Assembly (NCBI RefSeq): GCF_018215265.2
Contig: NZ_CP136562.1
Location: 3,162,001-3,226,000, forward strand
DNA: 64,000 bases
Direction of reading: 5' to 3'
Source of the DNA: Paenarthrobacter sp. GOM3
GTDB lineage: Bacteria > Actinomycetota > Actinomycetes > Actinomycetales > Micrococcaceae
A program made the translations under genes and the position numbers. Positions 1 through 9,195 of the stretch are shown here, piece by piece. Positions within the stretch are counted from its first letter, which is position 1. Each line of letters opens with the position of its first letter. The notes under the pieces are model-generated. The model did no database searches. It saw only the letters and a list, made by a program, of their open reading frames with translations, and was not told the DNA's origin.

Positions 1-190
1 ACAAGTTCACCAGCTGGTAGATGCCCTGCGAGGTGTCACCGTTGTTCAAGCATTGCTGGACATTCTGGTAGTTCACACCAGGCGAGGGGATGAAAGCTCC
101 CAAGCGGAAGATTGTGATGATTCCCAGCGTGAACAACAACTTGCGTCGCAAATCAGGCGTCCGAAACGCCCGGCCGAATGCGCTTAGCAA
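1..190 (-). CDS. secY: Preprotein translocase subunit SecY (5' part only)
   Basis: SecY is the channel subunit of the SecYEG protein-export translocon in the cytoplasmic membrane. Only the first 63 residues are inside the window, and the gene continues past base 1. The translation begins MLSAFGRAFRTPDLRRK and runs into a first membrane segment (LLFTLGIITIFRLGAF), followed by the family-typical IPSPGVNY stretch. I chose the TTG codon at 188-190 as the start because an AGGAGG ribosome site (195-200, read on the minus strand) stands four bases upstream. The gene lies 185 bases after rplO, and a terminator lies between them, so secY probably has its own promoter. The N-terminal match is to a highly conserved family, so identity is near certain. 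Confidence 0.93.
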   Translation of the reverse strand, partial: MLSAFGRAFRTPDLRRKLLFTLGIITIFRLGAFIPSPGVNYQNVQQCLNNGDTSQGIYQLVNL

Positions 191-298
191 GCGTCCTCCT
201 GAGTAGAAAGTACAAGGATGTGATGGGACTCAATGAAACCCAACAACCGAGTCTAACTGCTTGTGACGCCGTCGTAATAATCGAGAGTCCACAATCAC

Positions 299-343
299 GC
301 AAAAAATCCCGGTATACAGGGCCGAAGCCCCGCATACCGGGAT
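299..343 (-). terminator. Rho-independent terminator after rplO
   Basis: Read on the minus strand this is a 17-base stem with a TTCG loop (arms 327-343 and 306-322, two imperfect pairs), followed directly by six T residues (301-306). It lies just downstream of rplO and upstream of secY. It should end, or partly end, the spc transcript at rplO. Confidence 0.8.
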
Positions 344-375
344 CCTTTTACAGCGGGCTTTTGCCCCACTGGCTC

Positions 376-858
376 TTAGAGAGCAGTGGTGCTTCCGCCT
401 GCTGCAGCAATCTTCTCCGTAGCGCTGGCGGAGAATGCGTGGGCGGTGACGTCAACCTTGACGGTGATGTCGCCGGTGCCAAGCACCTTTACGGGCTGGT
501 TCTTGCGAACGGCACCCTTCTCAACCAGGGACTCAACGGTGACAGCGCCACCTTCCGGGAACAGCTCGTTGAGCTTTTCCAGGTTTACAACCTGGAACTC
601 AACCCGGAACGGGTTCTTGAAGCCGCGCAGCTTCGGCAGGCGCATGTGCAGCGGCAGCTGGCCGCCGGCAAAGCCAGCCTTTACCTGGTAGCGGGCCTTC
701 GTACCCTTGGTACCGCGACCAGCGGTCTTACCCTTGGAGCCTTCACCACGACCAACACGGGTCTTGGCGGTCTTGGCACCCGGGGCGGGACGCAGGTGGT
801 GGACCTTCAGAGCGTTCTGCTTCTCAGCAGCCTCTGCGGCGGTCTTGTTCTCTGCCAT
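376..858 (-). CDS. rplO: 50S ribosomal protein L15
   Basis: L15 is a late-assembling 23S rRNA-binding protein of the large subunit. The 160-residue product has the glycine- and lysine-rich N-terminal half of the family ([20 protein letters not shown]) and the FEGGQ-like stretch seen here as [18 protein letters not shown]. The C-terminal half carries the globular rRNA-binding part ([10 protein letters not shown], then VKVLGTGDI). Its ATG overlaps the TAA stop of rpmD by one base (TAATG), which indicates translational coupling. In this genome it is the last gene before a strong terminator, so the spc operon ends here instead of continuing directly into secY. Confidence 0.97.
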   Translation of the reverse strand: MAENKTAAEAAEKQNALKVHHLRPAPGAKTAKTRVGRGEGSKGKTAGRGTKGTKARYQVKAGFAGGQLPLHMRLPKLRGFKNPFRVEFQVVNLEKLNELFPEGGAVTVESLVEKGAVRKNQPVKVLGTGDITVKVDVTAHAFSASATEKIAAAGGSTTAL

Positions 859-1064
859 TACTTCGCCTCCTCTACATTCACGAGGTGCGGAACCGTGTTG
901 AGCATGCCAACGGTCACGGCATCAGCGGTACGGACAACGGTGTGTCCGATGCGCTTCAGGCCGAGGGACCGAAGGGTCGCAATCTGGTTCTGCTTGGCGC
1001 CGATGACGCCCTTGATCTGGGTGATCTCCAACTTGGCGTCGGAGGGAGTCAGGTTCTTAGCCAT
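858..1064 (-). CDS. rpmD: 50S ribosomal protein L30
   Basis: L30 is a small large-subunit protein of about 60 residues. The product here is 68 residues, starting [19 protein letters not shown], and contains the signature [21 protein letters not shown] start it at the ATG at 1062-1064. A longer open frame extends upstream, but it would overlap rpsE by about 200 bases and has no family similarity. The gene lies between rpsE (two bases away) and rplO (one-base overlap), the normal spc-operon position. Some bacteria lack L30, but it is intact here. Confidence 0.96.
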   Translation of the reverse strand: MAKNLTPSDAKLEITQIKGVIGAKQNQIATLRSLGLKRIGHTVVRTADAVTVGMLNTVPHLVNVEEAK

Positions 1065-1066
1065 GA

Positions 1067-1771
1067 CTAAACACCTGCCTTCTGGTTCTGGAGCGCGCGC
1101 ACCAGAGCAGCAGGAGCAACCTCGTCCAGCGGCAAGCCACGGCGGGCAGCCACGGAAGCGGGCTCTTCGAGCTGCTTCAGAGCGGCAACGGTCGCGTGAA
1201 CGATGTTGATCGCGTTGGAAGAACCGAGCGACTTGGAGAGGATGTCGTGGATGCCCACGCACTCCAATACCGCGCGGACCGGACCACCAGCGATAACACC
1301 GGTACCGGCGGAAGCCGGACGCAGCAGGACGACGCCTGCAGCAGCTTCACCCTGCACGCGGTGCGGGATGGTGCTGCCAACGCGGGGAACGCGGAAGAAG
1401 GACTTCTTCGCCTCTTCAACGCCCTTTGCGATTGCTGCGGGAACTTCCTTGGCCTTGCCGTAGCCGACGCCGACCATACCGTTGCCGTCACCGACGACGA
1501 CGAGAGCGGTGAAGCTGAAGCGACGACCACCCTTGACGACCTTGGCAACACGGTTGATGGTGACAACGCGCTCTACGAACTGGCTCTTCTCGGCTTCACG
1601 ACCGCCGTCGCGGCCACCACGGCCACCACGGTCGCCGCGGCCCTGGCCACGGTCGCCACGCTCGCCGCGACGAGCGCCACGGCGGTCATCGGTAGCGGGT
1701 GCGGTCTCAGTTGCTTCAGCAGCTACAGCTTCAGTCACCTGAATGTCCTTTTCGTTATTTTCAACGGTCAC
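1067..1771 (-). CDS. rpsE: 30S ribosomal protein S5
   Basis: S5 lies at the mRNA entry side of the small subunit and helps maintain decoding fidelity. The 234-residue product is longer than the roughly 165 residues of E. coli S5. The extra length is an N-terminal tail of about 65 residues, rich in Arg, Gly and Asp (for example [20 protein letters not shown]). The conserved part follows ([20 protein letters not shown], then [16 protein letters not shown]). The start codon is GTG and overlaps the TGA stop of rplR as GTGA. Such tails are common on actinobacterial ribosomal proteins and are probably disordered. Confidence 0.97.
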   Translation of the reverse strand: MTVENNEKDIQVTEAVAAEATETAPATDDRRGARRGERGDRGQGRGDRGGRGGRDGGREAEKSQFVERVVTINRVAKVVKGGRRFSFTALVVVGDGNGMVGVGYGKAKEVPAAIAKGVEEAKKSFFRVPRVGSTIPHRVQGEAAAGVVLLRPASAGTGVIAGGPVRAVLECVGIHDILSKSLGSSNAINIVHATVAALKQLEEPASVAARRGLPLDEVAPAALVRALQNQKAGV

Positions 1772-2151
1772 AGTGCCAGCCCACCTTCGCGAGCACCGTC
1801 AGCGACGGCGGCGATGCGGCCGTGGTACTTGTTACCGCCACGGTCGAAGACAACAGCCTCGACGCCTGCAGCCTTGGCACGCTCGGCAACGAGCTCGCCG
1901 ACGCGCTTGGCCTTGGCAGTCTTGTCTCCGTCGAATGCGCGAAGGTCAGCTTCCAGGGTGGAAGCGTAAGCCACGGTTACACCCTTGCTGTCATCGACAA
2001 CCTGGACGAATACGTGACGTGCCGAACGGTTGACGACCAAACGAGGACGTACAGCCGTACCGGTGATGCGCTTGCGGATACGAAGCTGGCGACGGCTGCG
2101 TGCAGCAGACTTGCTCTTGTTCGAACGCTTCTTGTTAATTGCGATGGCCAT
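1768..2151 (-). CDS. rplR: 50S ribosomal protein L18
   Basis: L18 binds 5S rRNA and, with L5, helps place it in the central protuberance. The 127-residue product has the basic N-terminus of the family ([20 protein letters not shown]) and the conserved [20 protein letters not shown] strand region. It ends in the usual [21 protein letters not shown] region. Its ATG is three bases downstream of the rplF stop, and its own stop overlaps the rpsE start, so it is tightly packed in the spc operon. Confidence 0.97.
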   Translation of the reverse strand: MAIAINKKRSNKSKSAARSRRQLRIRKRITGTAVRPRLVVNRSARHVFVQVVDDSKGVTVAYASTLEADLRAFDGDKTAKAKRVGELVAERAKAAGVEAVVFDRGGNKYHGRIAAVADGAREGGLAL

Positions 2152-2154
2152 GGT

Positions 2155-2691
2155 TTACTTACCAGCCTTTCCGACCTTGCGGCGGATGACTTCGCCGGCG
2201 TAACGGACACCCTTGCCCTTGTAGGGGTCGGGCTTGCGCAGCTTGCGAATGTTGGCAGCAACCTCGCCGACCTGCTGCTTGTTGATACCCGCAACAGAGA
2301 GCTTGGTCGGACCCTCTACTACGAAGGTGATGCCTTCGGGTGCAGAGACGTTGACAGGGTGGCTGTAGCCCAGAGCGAACTCCAGGTCAGAACCCTTGGC
2401 CTGAACGCGGTAACCAGTACCAACGATTTCAAGCTTCTTCTCGTAGCCCTCGGTAACGCCCTGGATCATGTTGGCGATCAGGGTGCGGGTCAGGCCGTGC
2501 AGCGAACGCGAGTTGCGCTCGTCGTTCGGGCGGGTGACCGTGAGAGTGTTCTCTTCCAGGGAGACCTCGATCGGGCTGGCCACAGTGTGGCTCAGCTCGC
2601 CTTTGGATCCCTTGACGCTGATGACGGAGCCATCGAGCTTGACCTCAACTCCGGCAGGAACGGTGATGGGGAGACGTCCAATACGTGACAT
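2155..2691 (-). CDS. rplF: 50S ribosomal protein L6
   Basis: L6 binds 23S rRNA near the sarcin-ricin loop, where the elongation factors act. The 178-residue length and the start [17 protein letters not shown] are typical. The C-terminal signature is present as [20 protein letters not shown], with GxGYR seen as [10 protein letters not shown]. It lies 18 bases after rpsH and three before rplR in the spc operon. The start codon is ATG, preceded by a purine-rich AAAGGAAG ribosome site. Confidence 0.97.
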   Translation of the reverse strand: MSRIGRLPITVPAGVEVKLDGSVISVKGSKGELSHTVASPIEVSLEENTLTVTRPNDERNSRSLHGLTRTLIANMIQGVTEGYEKKLEIVGTGYRVQAKGSDLEFALGYSHPVNVSAPEGITFVVEGPTKLSVAGINKQQVGEVAANIRKLRKPDPYKGKGVRYAGEVIRRKVGKAGK

Positions 2692-2709
2692 TATTCTCTT
2701 CCTTTCCCG

Positions 2710-3108
2710 TTACCAGACGTACGCGAGGACTTCGCCGCCCACGCCCTTCTTGCCGGCCTGCTTGTCAGTCAGGAGGCCGGAAGAGGTGGACAGGATTGCG
2801 ATACCCAGGCCACCCAGCACGTGCGGCAGGTTGGTGGACTTCGCGTAAACGCGGAGACCCGGCTTGGAGATGCGGCGGACACCAGCGATTGAACGCTCGC
2901 GGTTGGGACCGAACTTGAGGTCGATGGTCAGCTTCTTGCCAACCTCTGCTTCCTCTTCCTTCCAGCCGGCGATGTAGCCCTCGGCCTTAAGGATGTCGGC
3001 AACGCGTGCCTTCAGTTTGCTGTACGGCATGGACACGGTGTCGTGGTATGCCGAGTTTGCATTGCGCAGACGCGTGAGCATGTCTGCGACAGGATCTGTC
3101 ATAGTCAT
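2710..3108 (-). CDS. rpsH: 30S ribosomal protein S8
   Basis: S8 is a primary 16S rRNA-binding protein; in E. coli it also represses the spc operon by binding its mRNA. The 132-residue product starts [20 protein letters not shown] and ends with the strongly conserved [22 protein letters not shown] region, which is diagnostic. Two in-frame ATG codons (3106-3108 and 3100-3102) could start translation; the first is used here. The 78-base gap to rplE is where most bacteria carry rpsN (S14), and no S14 frame is present there. Confidence 0.97.
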   Translation of the reverse strand: MTMTDPVADMLTRLRNANSAYHDTVSMPYSKLKARVADILKAEGYIAGWKEEEAEVGKKLTIDLKFGPNRERSIAGVRRISKPGLRVYAKSTNLPHVLGGLGIAILSTSSGLLTDKQAGKKGVGGEVLAYVW

Positions 3109-3186
3109 TTGGGCTATAGCCCTTCCTCGTACCGGTTTCCGCTGCGCTTGTTCTCAGGAACAAACGCGGACGGACCTGTCACGTAG

Positions 3187-3765
3187 TTAGTTTTCGGTTT
3201 TGAACGGGAAACCAAGCGCCTTGAGCAGCGCGCGGCCTTCGTCGTCGGTCTTGGCGGTAGTAACGACCGTGATGTCCATACCGCGAACGCGGTCGATGGA
3301 GTCCTGGTCGATTTCGTGGAACATAACCTGCTCGGTCAGACCGAAGGTGTAGTTGCCGTTGCCGTCGAACTGCTTGCCGTTGAGGCCGCGGAAGTCACGG
3401 ATACGCGGCAGTGCCAGCGAAACCAGACGATCCACGAATTCCCACATGCGGTCTCCACGCAGAGTTGCGTGTGCACCGATCGGCATGCCTTCGCGCAGCT
3501 TGAACTGTGCGATCGACTTGCGGGCCTTGGTTACCTGCGGCTTCTGGCCGGTGATCAGGGTGAGGTCGCGGACAGCGCCGTCGATCAGCTTGGAGTCCTT
3601 GGCGGCATCTCCAACACCCATGTTCACTACAACCTTCACCAGGCGGGGAACCTGGTTGACGTTCGCGTAGCTGAATTCGTCCTGCAGGGACTTCTTGATG
3701 GTCTCTGCGTACTTGGTCTTCAGACGCGGAACGATCTTCACTGGAGTCTCGAGAGTCTCAGTCAT
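3187..3765 (-). CDS. rplE: 50S ribosomal protein L5
   Basis: L5 binds 5S rRNA and contacts the P-site tRNA through the central protuberance. The 192-residue product carries family landmarks: [16 protein letters not shown] near residue 40, the [19 protein letters not shown] stretch, and the C-terminal [21 protein letters not shown] short N-terminal extension ([13 protein letters not shown]) precedes the conserved core. Its ATG overlaps the TAA of rplX by one base. Downstream there is a 78-base spacer before rpsH, the largest gap inside this gene run apart from the rpsQ-rplN gap. Confidence 0.97.
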   Translation of the reverse strand: MTETLETPVKIVPRLKTKYAETIKKSLQDEFSYANVNQVPRLVKVVVNMGVGDAAKDSKLIDGAVRDLTLITGQKPQVTKARKSIAQFKLREGMPIGAHATLRGDRMWEFVDRLVSLALPRIRDFRGLNGKQFDGNGNYTFGLTEQVMFHEIDQDSIDRVRGMDITVVTTAKTDDEGRALLKALGFPFKTEN

Positions 3766-4124
3766 TAGATGTCCTTCCCGGTGGCCTTGGACACGCGGAT
3801 ACGGACGGTCTTGGTAGCGCCATCCCTCTCAACGGTGTCGAGACGGAAACCAACACGGGTCGGCTTCTTGGTCGACGGGTCAACCAAAGCAACGTTGGAA
3901 ACGTGGATCGGGGCCTCTACGACCTCGATGCCACCGGTCTTGGTGCCGCGCTGCGACTGACCGACCTTGGTGTGCTTGGTGACGCGGTTGATGCCCTCTA
4001 CCAACACGCGGTTGGTGTCCGGGAATACGCGCAGGACCTTGCCCTGCTTGCCGCGGTCGCCGCCGCGTTCCTGCTTGGCGCCGGTGATGACCTGAACGAG
4101 GTCACCCTTCTTGATCTTAGCCAT
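3765..4124 (-). CDS. rplX: 50S ribosomal protein L24
   Basis: L24 is an assembly-initiator protein that binds the 5' end of 23S rRNA. The 119-residue product starts [20 protein letters not shown] and holds the KOW motif typical of L24 ([20 protein letters not shown]). The [20 protein letters not shown] segment is also diagnostic. Its ATG comes three bases after the rplN stop, and its own stop overlaps the rplE start, which places it firmly in the spc operon. Confidence 0.97.
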   Translation of the reverse strand: MAKIKKGDLVQVITGAKQERGGDRGKQGKVLRVFPDTNRVLVEGINRVTKHTKVGQSQRGTKTGGIEVVEAPIHVSNVALVDPSTKKPTRVGFRLDTVERDGATKTVRIRVSKATGKDI

Positions 4125-4127
4125 GGA

Positions 4128-4496
4128 CTAAAGCACCTCCGGGGCCAGCGAAACGATCTTCATGAACTTCTTGTCGCGAAGTTCACGACCAACCGGGCCG
4201 AAGATACGGGTACCGCGGGGGTCACCGTCGTTCTTCAGGATCACAGCTGCGTTTTCGTCAAACTTGATGTAGGAACCATCCGCACGGCGGCGTTCCTTCT
4301 TGGTACGGACGATGACCGCCTTAACGACGTCGCCCTTCTTTACGTTGCCGCCAGGGATAGCGTCCTTGACGGTTGCGACGATAACGTCGCCAATGCCTGC
4401 GTAGCGACGGCCAGATCCACCGAGAACGCGAATGGTAAGGATTTCCTTAGCACCCGTGTTGTCGGCGACCTTCAGTCGCGACTCCTGCTGAATCAA
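4128..4496 (-). CDS. rplN: 50S ribosomal protein L14
   Basis: L14 lies at the subunit interface and binds 23S rRNA. The 122-residue length is exactly the family norm, and the sequence starts [20 protein letters not shown], the classical L14 N-terminus. The start codon is TTG (4494-4496), preceded by an AAGGAG ribosome site seven bases upstream. It is the first gene of the spc operon here: a 352-base gap containing a terminator-like hairpin and a candidate promoter separates it from rpsQ. Confidence 0.97.
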   Translation of the reverse strand: MIQQESRLKVADNTGAKEILTIRVLGGSGRRYAGIGDVIVATVKDAIPGGNVKKGDVVKAVIVRTKKERRRADGSYIKFDENAAVILKNDGDPRGTRIFGPVGRELRDKKFMKIVSLAPEVL

Positions 4497-4733
4497 TTTC
4501 TACTCCTTGCGTCGCGCCGGTTCTCAGACCGAAATCATGCATACGGAATGAGCCTTGCGGAACGGTTGATCGGGGTGTCTCTTGACCTGCCTGGATTTTG
4601 CCAGAACAGGCCTAAACGCCCGTGCCACAAGCATCAGCTTCCCTTGCAGAAAACTCTGCGCGGGGCAGTATGCAGCGGCACGATTGTTTACGAGGTAGTG
4701 AACGACGCACAAGTGGCGCCATACAAACTCAAT

Positions 4734-4763
4734 ATCCTAGCACGATTAGAGCTTGAATCCGAA
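4734..4763 (-). promoter_or_regulatory. Candidate promoter of the spc operon (rplN)
   Basis: On the minus strand TTCGGA (4758-4763) and TAGGAT (4734-4739) are separated by 18 bases, close to a housekeeping sigma factor promoter. The predicted start near 4727 would give a 5' leader of about 230 bases before rplN. The -35 is only a partial match, so this is an inference. Confidence 0.42.
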
Positions 4764-4778
4764 CCGAGGGTGAACGCG

Positions 4779-4814
4779 GGAAGGCCCGCATTCCCAAGGG
4801 AATACGGGCCTTCC
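4779..4814 (-). terminator. Terminator-like hairpin after rpsQ
   Basis: The two arms (4779-4795 and 4798-4814) pair over 17 bases when read as minus-strand RNA, with one G-U pair that would be a mismatch on the plus strand. This supports a role in the minus-strand transcript. No clear T run follows, so it may slow or process RNA instead of terminating fully. Confidence 0.5.
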
Positions 4815-4848
4815 GCTGAATCCTGCCAGGCGATGCCCGGCGTCGGAT

Positions 4849-5145
4849 TTACTTTGCCTTTTCGAGGATCTCCACCAGGCGCCACCGCTTGGTAGCGGAG
4901 AGCGGGCGGGTCTCAGAGATGAGAACGAGGTCGCCGATGCCGGCGGTGTTCTCTTCGTCGTGAGCCTTGACCTTCGAGGTGCGGCGAATAACCTTGCCGT
5001 ACAGAGCGTGCTTCACGCGGTCTTCAACCTGAACAACGATGGTCTTTTCCATCTTGTCAGAGACAACGTAGCCGCGACGCGTCTTACGGTAACCGCGCTG
5101 TTCAGCGCTGGCTGCTGCTTCCGTCACAGTTTCCTTCTCGCTCAC
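4849..5145 (-). CDS. rpsQ: 30S ribosomal protein S17
   Basis: S17 is a primary 16S rRNA-binding protein of the small-subunit body. The 98-residue product carries the OB-fold landmarks of the family ([20 protein letters not shown], then [20 protein letters not shown]). About 20 residues at the N-terminus (GTG start, [15 protein letters not shown]) extend beyond the usual start. The GTG overlaps the TGA of rpmC as GTGA, so the two are probably translationally coupled. It is the last gene of the S10 run; a hairpin follows. Confidence 0.97.
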   Translation of the reverse strand: MSEKETVTEAAASAEQRGYRKTRRGYVVSDKMEKTIVVQVEDRVKHALYGKVIRRTSKVKAHDEENTAGIGDLVLISETRPLSATKRWRLVEILEKAK

Positions 5146-5462
5146 TTGGCGTCCTCTCCAGCTTCAACCTCGGCCTTTTCAGCCTTGGCAGCCTTCTTGG
5201 ACTTCTTTTCTTCCTTGGCTTCCACAACCGGTGCGGCAACCTCGGCACGAATGCCCAGCTCGCGCTCACGGAGAACGGTGTAGATGCGTGCGATGTCCTT
5301 CTTTACCGCGCGCAGGCGACCGTGGTTCTCCAGCTGTCCGGTGGCGGACTGGAAACGCAGGTTGAACAGCTCTTCCTTGGACTTGCGGAGTTCTTCAACG
5401 AGACGCTCGTTGTCGAAACCGTCCAGCTGTGCGGGTGCGAGATCCTTCGACCCTACTGCCAT
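5142..5462 (-). CDS. rpmC: 50S ribosomal protein L29
   Basis: L29 sits at the polypeptide exit tunnel, next to the docking site for trigger factor and signal recognition particle. The core of about 70 residues is clear ([20 protein letters not shown], then [18 protein letters not shown]). The protein is 106 residues in total, against about 65 in E. coli. The extra C-terminal tail is rich in Ala, Glu and Lys ([20 protein letters not shown]) and is likely disordered. The gene lies between rplP and rpsQ, the normal S10-operon order. Confidence 0.96.
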   Translation of the reverse strand: MAVGSKDLAPAQLDGFDNERLVEELRKSKEELFNLRFQSATGQLENHGRLRAVKKDIARIYTVLRERELGIRAEVAAPVVEAKEEKKSKKAAKAEKAEVEAGEDAK

Positions 5463-5464
5463 TT

Positions 5465-5881
5465 CTATTCACCACCTTCGCGACGCACAATGCGTGCCTT
5501 CAACGGCAGCTTGTGGATTGCCAGGCGCAGGGCCTCGCGAGCTACCTCTTCATTGACACCGGAGAGTTCGAAGAGAACCCGGCCCGGCTTGACGTTTGCG
5601 ACCCACCATTCCGGAGAACCCTTACCGGAACCCATGCGGGTTTCAGCAGGCTTCTTCGTCAGCGGACGGTCCGGGTAGATGTTGATCCAGACCTTACCGC
5701 CACGCTTGATGTGGCGGGTCATCGCGATACGGGCGGACTCGATCTGACGGTTGGTTACGTATGCCGGGCTGAGAGCCTGGATACCGTACTCACCGAAGCT
5801 GACCTTGGTGCCACCCGTAGCAGCGCCGGAACGACCCGGGTGGTGCTGCTTACGGTGCTTGACTCGACGTGGGATAAGCAT
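5465..5881 (-). CDS. rplP: 50S ribosomal protein L16
   Basis: L16 organises 23S rRNA near the A-site tRNA and the peptidyl transferase centre. The 138-residue product starts [19 protein letters not shown] and has the hallmark stretches [20 protein letters not shown] and [19 protein letters not shown]. The ATG follows the rpsC TAA directly, without a gap, and rpmC follows after two bases. This packing indicates one polycistronic message. Confidence 0.97.
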   Translation of the reverse strand: MLIPRRVKHRKQHHPGRSGAATGGTKVSFGEYGIQALSPAYVTNRQIESARIAMTRHIKRGGKVWINIYPDRPLTKKPAETRMGSGKGSPEWWVANVKPGRVLFELSGVNEEVAREALRLAIHKLPLKARIVRREGGE

Positions 5882-6703
5882 TTAAGCCTGTCCTCCTTCT
5901 GCTGCCGGAGCAGCAGCTTCAGCGGCCGGTGCTTCAACGGCAGCGGGTGCTGCCTCAGCTGCCGGACGGTCGTTACGACGACGGCGGTCGCCACCCGGGC
6001 GGCCCGGACGGTCTCCTGCACGGCCACGGGACGGAGCAGCAGCTGCCTGCTGAGCCAGTTCCTTGGCAGTGACGTCACCCTTGTAGATCCAAACCTTTAC
6101 GCCGATACGGCCGAAGGTGGTCTTGGCTTCGTAGAAGCCGTAGTCGATGTTCGCGCGGAGGGTGTGCAGGGGTACACGGCCTTCGCGGTAGAACTCCGAG
6201 CGGGACATTTCTGCGCCACCCAGACGGCCCGAGCAAGCAACACGGATGCCCTTGGCACCTGCGCGCTGCGCGGACTGCATTGCCTTCTTCATCGCACGGC
6301 GGAAAGCCACGCGGGAAGTCAGCTGCTCAGCGATGCCCTGGGCAACAAGCTGTGCTTCCATCTCGGGGTTCTTGACCTCGAGGATGTTCAGCTGAACCTG
6401 CTTGCCGGTGAGCTTTTCGAGCTCGCCGCGGATGCGGTCTGCTTCGGCGCCGCGGCGGCCGATAACGATGCCCGGGCGTGCCGTGTGGATATCCACGCGG
6501 ACACGGTCGCGGGTGCGCTCGATTTCGACCTTGGCGATGCCGGCGCGCTCCATGCCGGTGGACATGAGCTGACGGATCTTGATGTCCTCGCGGACGAAGT
6601 CCTTGTAGCGCTGTCCGGGCTTGGTGCTGTCAGCGAACCAGTGCGAAACGTGGTCGGTGGTGATACCGAGTCGGAACCCGTGCGGGTTTACTTTCTGTCC
6701 CAC
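5882..6703 (-). CDS. rpsC: 30S ribosomal protein S3
   Basis: S3 forms part of the mRNA entry channel and has helicase-supporting activity together with S4 and S5. The 273-residue product has the N-terminal signature [20 protein letters not shown], a KH domain around residues 40-110 ([20 protein letters not shown], then [14 protein letters not shown]), and the C-terminal [14 protein letters not shown] motif. A tail of about 55 residues rich in Arg, Gly, Pro, Ala and Glu extends the C-terminus. The start codon is GTG with an AGGAGG ribosome site eight bases upstream; the codon abuts the stop of rplV. Confidence 0.97.
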   Translation of the reverse strand: MGQKVNPHGFRLGITTDHVSHWFADSTKPGQRYKDFVREDIKIRQLMSTGMERAGIAKVEIERTRDRVRVDIHTARPGIVIGRRGAEADRIRGELEKLTGKQVQLNILEVKNPEMEAQLVAQGIAEQLTSRVAFRRAMKKAMQSAQRAGAKGIRVACSGRLGGAEMSRSEFYREGRVPLHTLRANIDYGFYEAKTTFGRIGVKVWIYKGDVTAKELAQQAAAAPSRGRAGDRPGRPGGDRRRRNDRPAAEAAPAAVEAPAAEAAAPAAEGGQA

Positions 6704-7069
6704 TTAGCGAGCCTCCTCTTTCTCCGGGGTTGCCACGACCAAAGTGATGTGGCTGGTCCGCTTCCTGATGCGGTAGGCGCGGCCTTGGGCACGCGGCTGG
6801 AACCGCTTCATGGTCGGGCCTTCATCAACGAATGCTTCGCTGATGAACAGGTCGCTGTCGTCGAATGCAACGCCGTCACGGTCCGCGAGGACTCGTGCGT
6901 TGGCCATTGCCGACTGAAGTACCTTGAATACCGGCTCCGAAGCTGCCTGGGGGGCAAACTTCAGAATTGCCAGAGCCTCATTCGCTTGCTTACCACGAAC
7001 AAGGTTGACGACGCGCCGGGCCTTCATAGGCGTTACGCGGATGTGACGCGCAATAGCCTTGGCTTCCAT
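6704..7069 (-). CDS. rplV: 50S ribosomal protein L22
   Basis: L22 lines the nascent-peptide exit tunnel; its beta-hairpin loop is a known site of macrolide resistance changes. The 121-residue product contains the family core ([20 protein letters not shown], then [20 protein letters not shown]) and ends with the THITLVV-like strand ([17 protein letters not shown]). The hairpin sequence looks complete, without obvious insertions or deletions. It follows rpsS and abuts rpsC in the S10 operon. Confidence 0.97.
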   Translation of the reverse strand: MEAKAIARHIRVTPMKARRVVNLVRGKQANEALAILKFAPQAASEPVFKVLQSAMANARVLADRDGVAFDDSDLFISEAFVDEGPTMKRFQPRAQGRAYRIRKRTSHITLVVATPEKEEAR

Positions 7070-7108
7070 TGCTTTCCTTCTCTCGTCTAAGACGTAAAGT
7101 CAGGCGCC

Positions 7109-7390
7109 TTAGCGGCGCTTGCCCTTACGGTCGTCCTTAACATGGCCGCGGAATGTCCGCGTGGGAGCGAATTCGCCGAGCTTGTGCCCGACCATCGACT
7201 CAGTGACAAACACCGGGATGTGCTTGCGTCCGTCGTGTACGGCGATCGTGTGCCCGAGCATGTCGGGGATGATCATCGAACGGCGGGACCAGGTCTTGAT
7301 GACGTTCTTGGTGCCCTTATCGTTTTCCCGTGCGACCTTCACAAAGAGGTGCTGGTCAACGAAAGGACCTTTTTTCAGGCTGCGTGGCAT
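7109..7390 (-). CDS. rpsS: 30S ribosomal protein S19
   Basis: S19 sits in the head of the small subunit with S13 and contacts A- and P-site tRNA. The 93-residue length is standard. The N-terminus [16 protein letters not shown] and the diagnostic ITVYDGRKHVPV-like region ([20 protein letters not shown], then [15 protein letters not shown]) are clear. It lies 12 bases after rplB and 39 bases before rplV. Confidence 0.97.
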   Translation of the reverse strand: MPRSLKKGPFVDQHLFVKVARENDKGTKNVIKTWSRRSMIIPDMLGHTIAVHDGRKHIPVFVTESMVGHKLGEFAPTRTFRGHVKDDRKGKRR

Positions 7391-7402
7391 GTGTCCAGGC
7401 TC

Positions 7403-8242
7403 CTATCGCTTGTTCTTGCCAGTACGGCGGCGACGCACAATAAGCTTGTCGCTCTCTTTGTTCGGACGGCGGGTACGGCCCTCGGGCTTGCCGTTCGGGT
7501 TGACCGGGTGACGTCCACCGGAAGTCTTACCTTCACCACCACCGTGCGGGTGGTCAACCGGGTTCATGGCTACACCACGGACGGTCGGGCGAACGCCCTT
7601 CCAGCGCATACGGCCGGCCTTACCCCAGTTGATGTTCGACTGCTCGGCGTTGCCGACCTCGCCGACGGTTGCGCGGCAGCGCACGTCAACGTTGCGGATT
7701 TCGCCGGAGGGCAGACGCAGCTGGGCGAAACGGCCTTCCTTTGCAACGAGCTGTACCGAAGCACCTGCGGAACGTGCCATCTTGGCGCCGCCACCCGGAC
7801 GCAGTTCAACTGCGTGGATTACGGTACCAACCGGGATGTTGCGCAGCGGCAGGTTGTTGCCCGGCTTGATGTCAGCGTCAGGACCAGCCTCGACGAAGTC
7901 ACCCTGGGACAGCTTGTTCGGAGCGATGATGTAACGCTTGGTGCCATCAACGTAGTGCAGGAGTGCGATGCGAGCCGTACGGTTCGGGTCGTACTCGATT
8001 TCGGCAACGCGGGCGTTGATGCCGTCCTTGTCGTGACGACGGAAGTCGATCAGACGGTACTGGCGCTTGTGCCCACCACCCTTGTGGCGGGTGGTGATCT
8101 TACCGGAGTTGTTACGGCCGCCAGTCTTGTGCAGCGGACGCAGCAACGACTTTTCCGGAGTCGATCGCGTGATTTCAGCGAAGTCGGCTACGCTCGAGCC
8201 ACGACGGCCCGGGGTAGTCGGCTTGTATTTACGGATTCCCAT
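7403..8242 (-). CDS. rplB: 50S ribosomal protein L2
   Basis: L2 is one of the most conserved large-subunit proteins; it is needed for subunit joining and peptidyl transferase activity. The 279-residue product starts [18 protein letters not shown]. It carries the diagnostic C-terminal stretch [20 protein letters not shown], which includes the conserved histidine (HPHGGGEG) implicated in function. [14 protein letters not shown] near residue 50 is also typical. It lies between rplW and rpsS in the S10 operon. Confidence 0.98.
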   Translation of the reverse strand: MGIRKYKPTTPGRRGSSVADFAEITRSTPEKSLLRPLHKTGGRNNSGKITTRHKGGGHKRQYRLIDFRRHDKDGINARVAEIEYDPNRTARIALLHYVDGTKRYIIAPNKLSQGDFVEAGPDADIKPGNNLPLRNIPVGTVIHAVELRPGGGAKMARSAGASVQLVAKEGRFAQLRLPSGEIRNVDVRCRATVGEVGNAEQSNINWGKAGRMRWKGVRPTVRGVAMNPVDHPHGGGEGKTSGGRHPVNPNGKPEGRTRRPNKESDKLIVRRRRTGKNKR

Positions 8243-8271
8243 AATTTATTTCCTCGTTAAAGTGGTCTCCG

Positions 8272-8577
8272 CTACGCGAGCGGACCGCCGAAGATGTCGA
8301 TTGTGCCTTCTTTGAGGGTGACAATTGCACGCTTGGTGCTCTTGCGCTGTCCCCAGCCGAATTTGGTGCGCTTGCGCTTACCGGCACGGTTGATGGTGTT
8401 GATCGAGTCAACCTTGACCGAGAAGATCTTCTCGACGGCCAGCTTGATCTCGGTCTTGTTCGAGCGAGGGTCCACCAGGAAGGTGTACTTGCCTTCGTCG
8501 ATCAGACCGTAGCTCTTTTCCGATACGACGGGTGCAAGCACGACGTCGCGCGGATCCTTGATGGTGGTTACGCTCAC
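8272..8577 (-). CDS. rplW: 50S ribosomal protein L23
   Basis: L23 surrounds the exit tunnel and is the main docking site of trigger factor. The 101-residue product has the family core [20 protein letters not shown], followed by [20 protein letters not shown]. The tip of the rRNA-binding loop appears as [17 protein letters not shown]. The start is GTG, overlapping the TGA of rplD as GTGA, which suggests coupling. A 29-base spacer precedes rplB. Confidence 0.97.
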   Translation of the reverse strand: MSVTTIKDPRDVVLAPVVSEKSYGLIDEGKYTFLVDPRSNKTEIKLAVEKIFSVKVDSINTINRAGKRKRTKFGWGQRKSTKRAIVTLKEGTIDIFGGPLA

Positions 8578-9191
8578 TTGGAGGCCTCCTCGTTCTTTGC
8601 CTTGTCAGCGATGAACGCCTCGAAAGCAGCCTTGGTGAAGACCACGTCGTCGGAGACAAGCACGTCGTAGGTGTTCAGCTGGTCTGCGTACAGAACGTGA
8701 ACATCCTGGAGGTTGCGCACGGACAGTGCAGCAACATCGTTGGCGCGCTCGATTACGACGAGCAGGTTCTTGCGCTCAGTGACGGAGCGCAGCGAAGCCA
8801 GTGCGTCCTTGGCGGACGGCTTGGTGCCGGCTACCAGTTCAGCGATGACGTGGATGCGGCCGTTGCGGGCGCGGTCAGACAGGGCGCCGCGGAGTGCAGC
8901 AGCCTTCATCTTCTTGGGGGTGCGCTGGCTGTAGTCACGAGGGGTCGGACCGTGGACAACGCCACCGCCGGTCATGTGAGGAGCACGGATGGAACCCTGA
9001 CGGGCGCGGCCGGTACCCTTCTGCTTGAACGGCTTGCGACCTGCACCGGAAACCTCGGCGCGGGTCTTCGTCTTGTGGGTACCCTGGCGTGCGGCAGCGA
9101 GCTGTGCGACGACGACCTGGTGCAGCAGCGGCACGTTGGTCTGAACGTCGAAGATCTCTGCAGGCAGGTCTACCTTGACAGTGCTAGTCAT
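8574..9191 (-). CDS. rplD: 50S ribosomal protein L4
   Basis: L4 is an early-assembling protein whose extended loop reaches the exit tunnel; in E. coli it also represses the S10 operon. The 205-residue product has the loop region around residues 45-100 ([20 protein letters not shown], then [20 protein letters not shown]), which is the strongest signature. The globular domain follows ([20 protein letters not shown]). It is four bases from rplC and overlaps rplW by four bases. Confidence 0.97.
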   Translation of the reverse strand: MTSTVKVDLPAEIFDVQTNVPLLHQVVVAQLAAARQGTHKTKTRAEVSGAGRKPFKQKGTGRARQGSIRAPHMTGGGVVHGPTPRDYSQRTPKKMKAAALRGALSDRARNGRIHVIAELVAGTKPSAKDALASLRSVTERKNLLVVIERANDVAALSVRNLQDVHVLYADQLNTYDVLVSDDVVFTKAAFEAFIADKAKNEEASK

Positions 9192-9195
9192 TTAA

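Larger units (their letters stand above)
4497..4848 (-). other. rpsQ-rplN intergenic region: S10 operon end and spc operon leader
   Basis: This 352-base gap has no convincing coding frame. Read on the minus strand it holds a strong hairpin just after rpsQ (4779-4814), then a candidate promoter (4734-4763), then about 230 bases of leader before rplN. The layout suggests that the S10 operon mostly ends at rpsQ and the spc operon starts anew, with room for autoregulation in the leader. No known riboregulator was recognised in it. Confidence 0.5.

Noticed and set aside
1065..1262. Upstream extension of the rpmD frame
   Set aside because: It lies entirely inside rpsE, and the L30 family starts at MAKNLTPSD.
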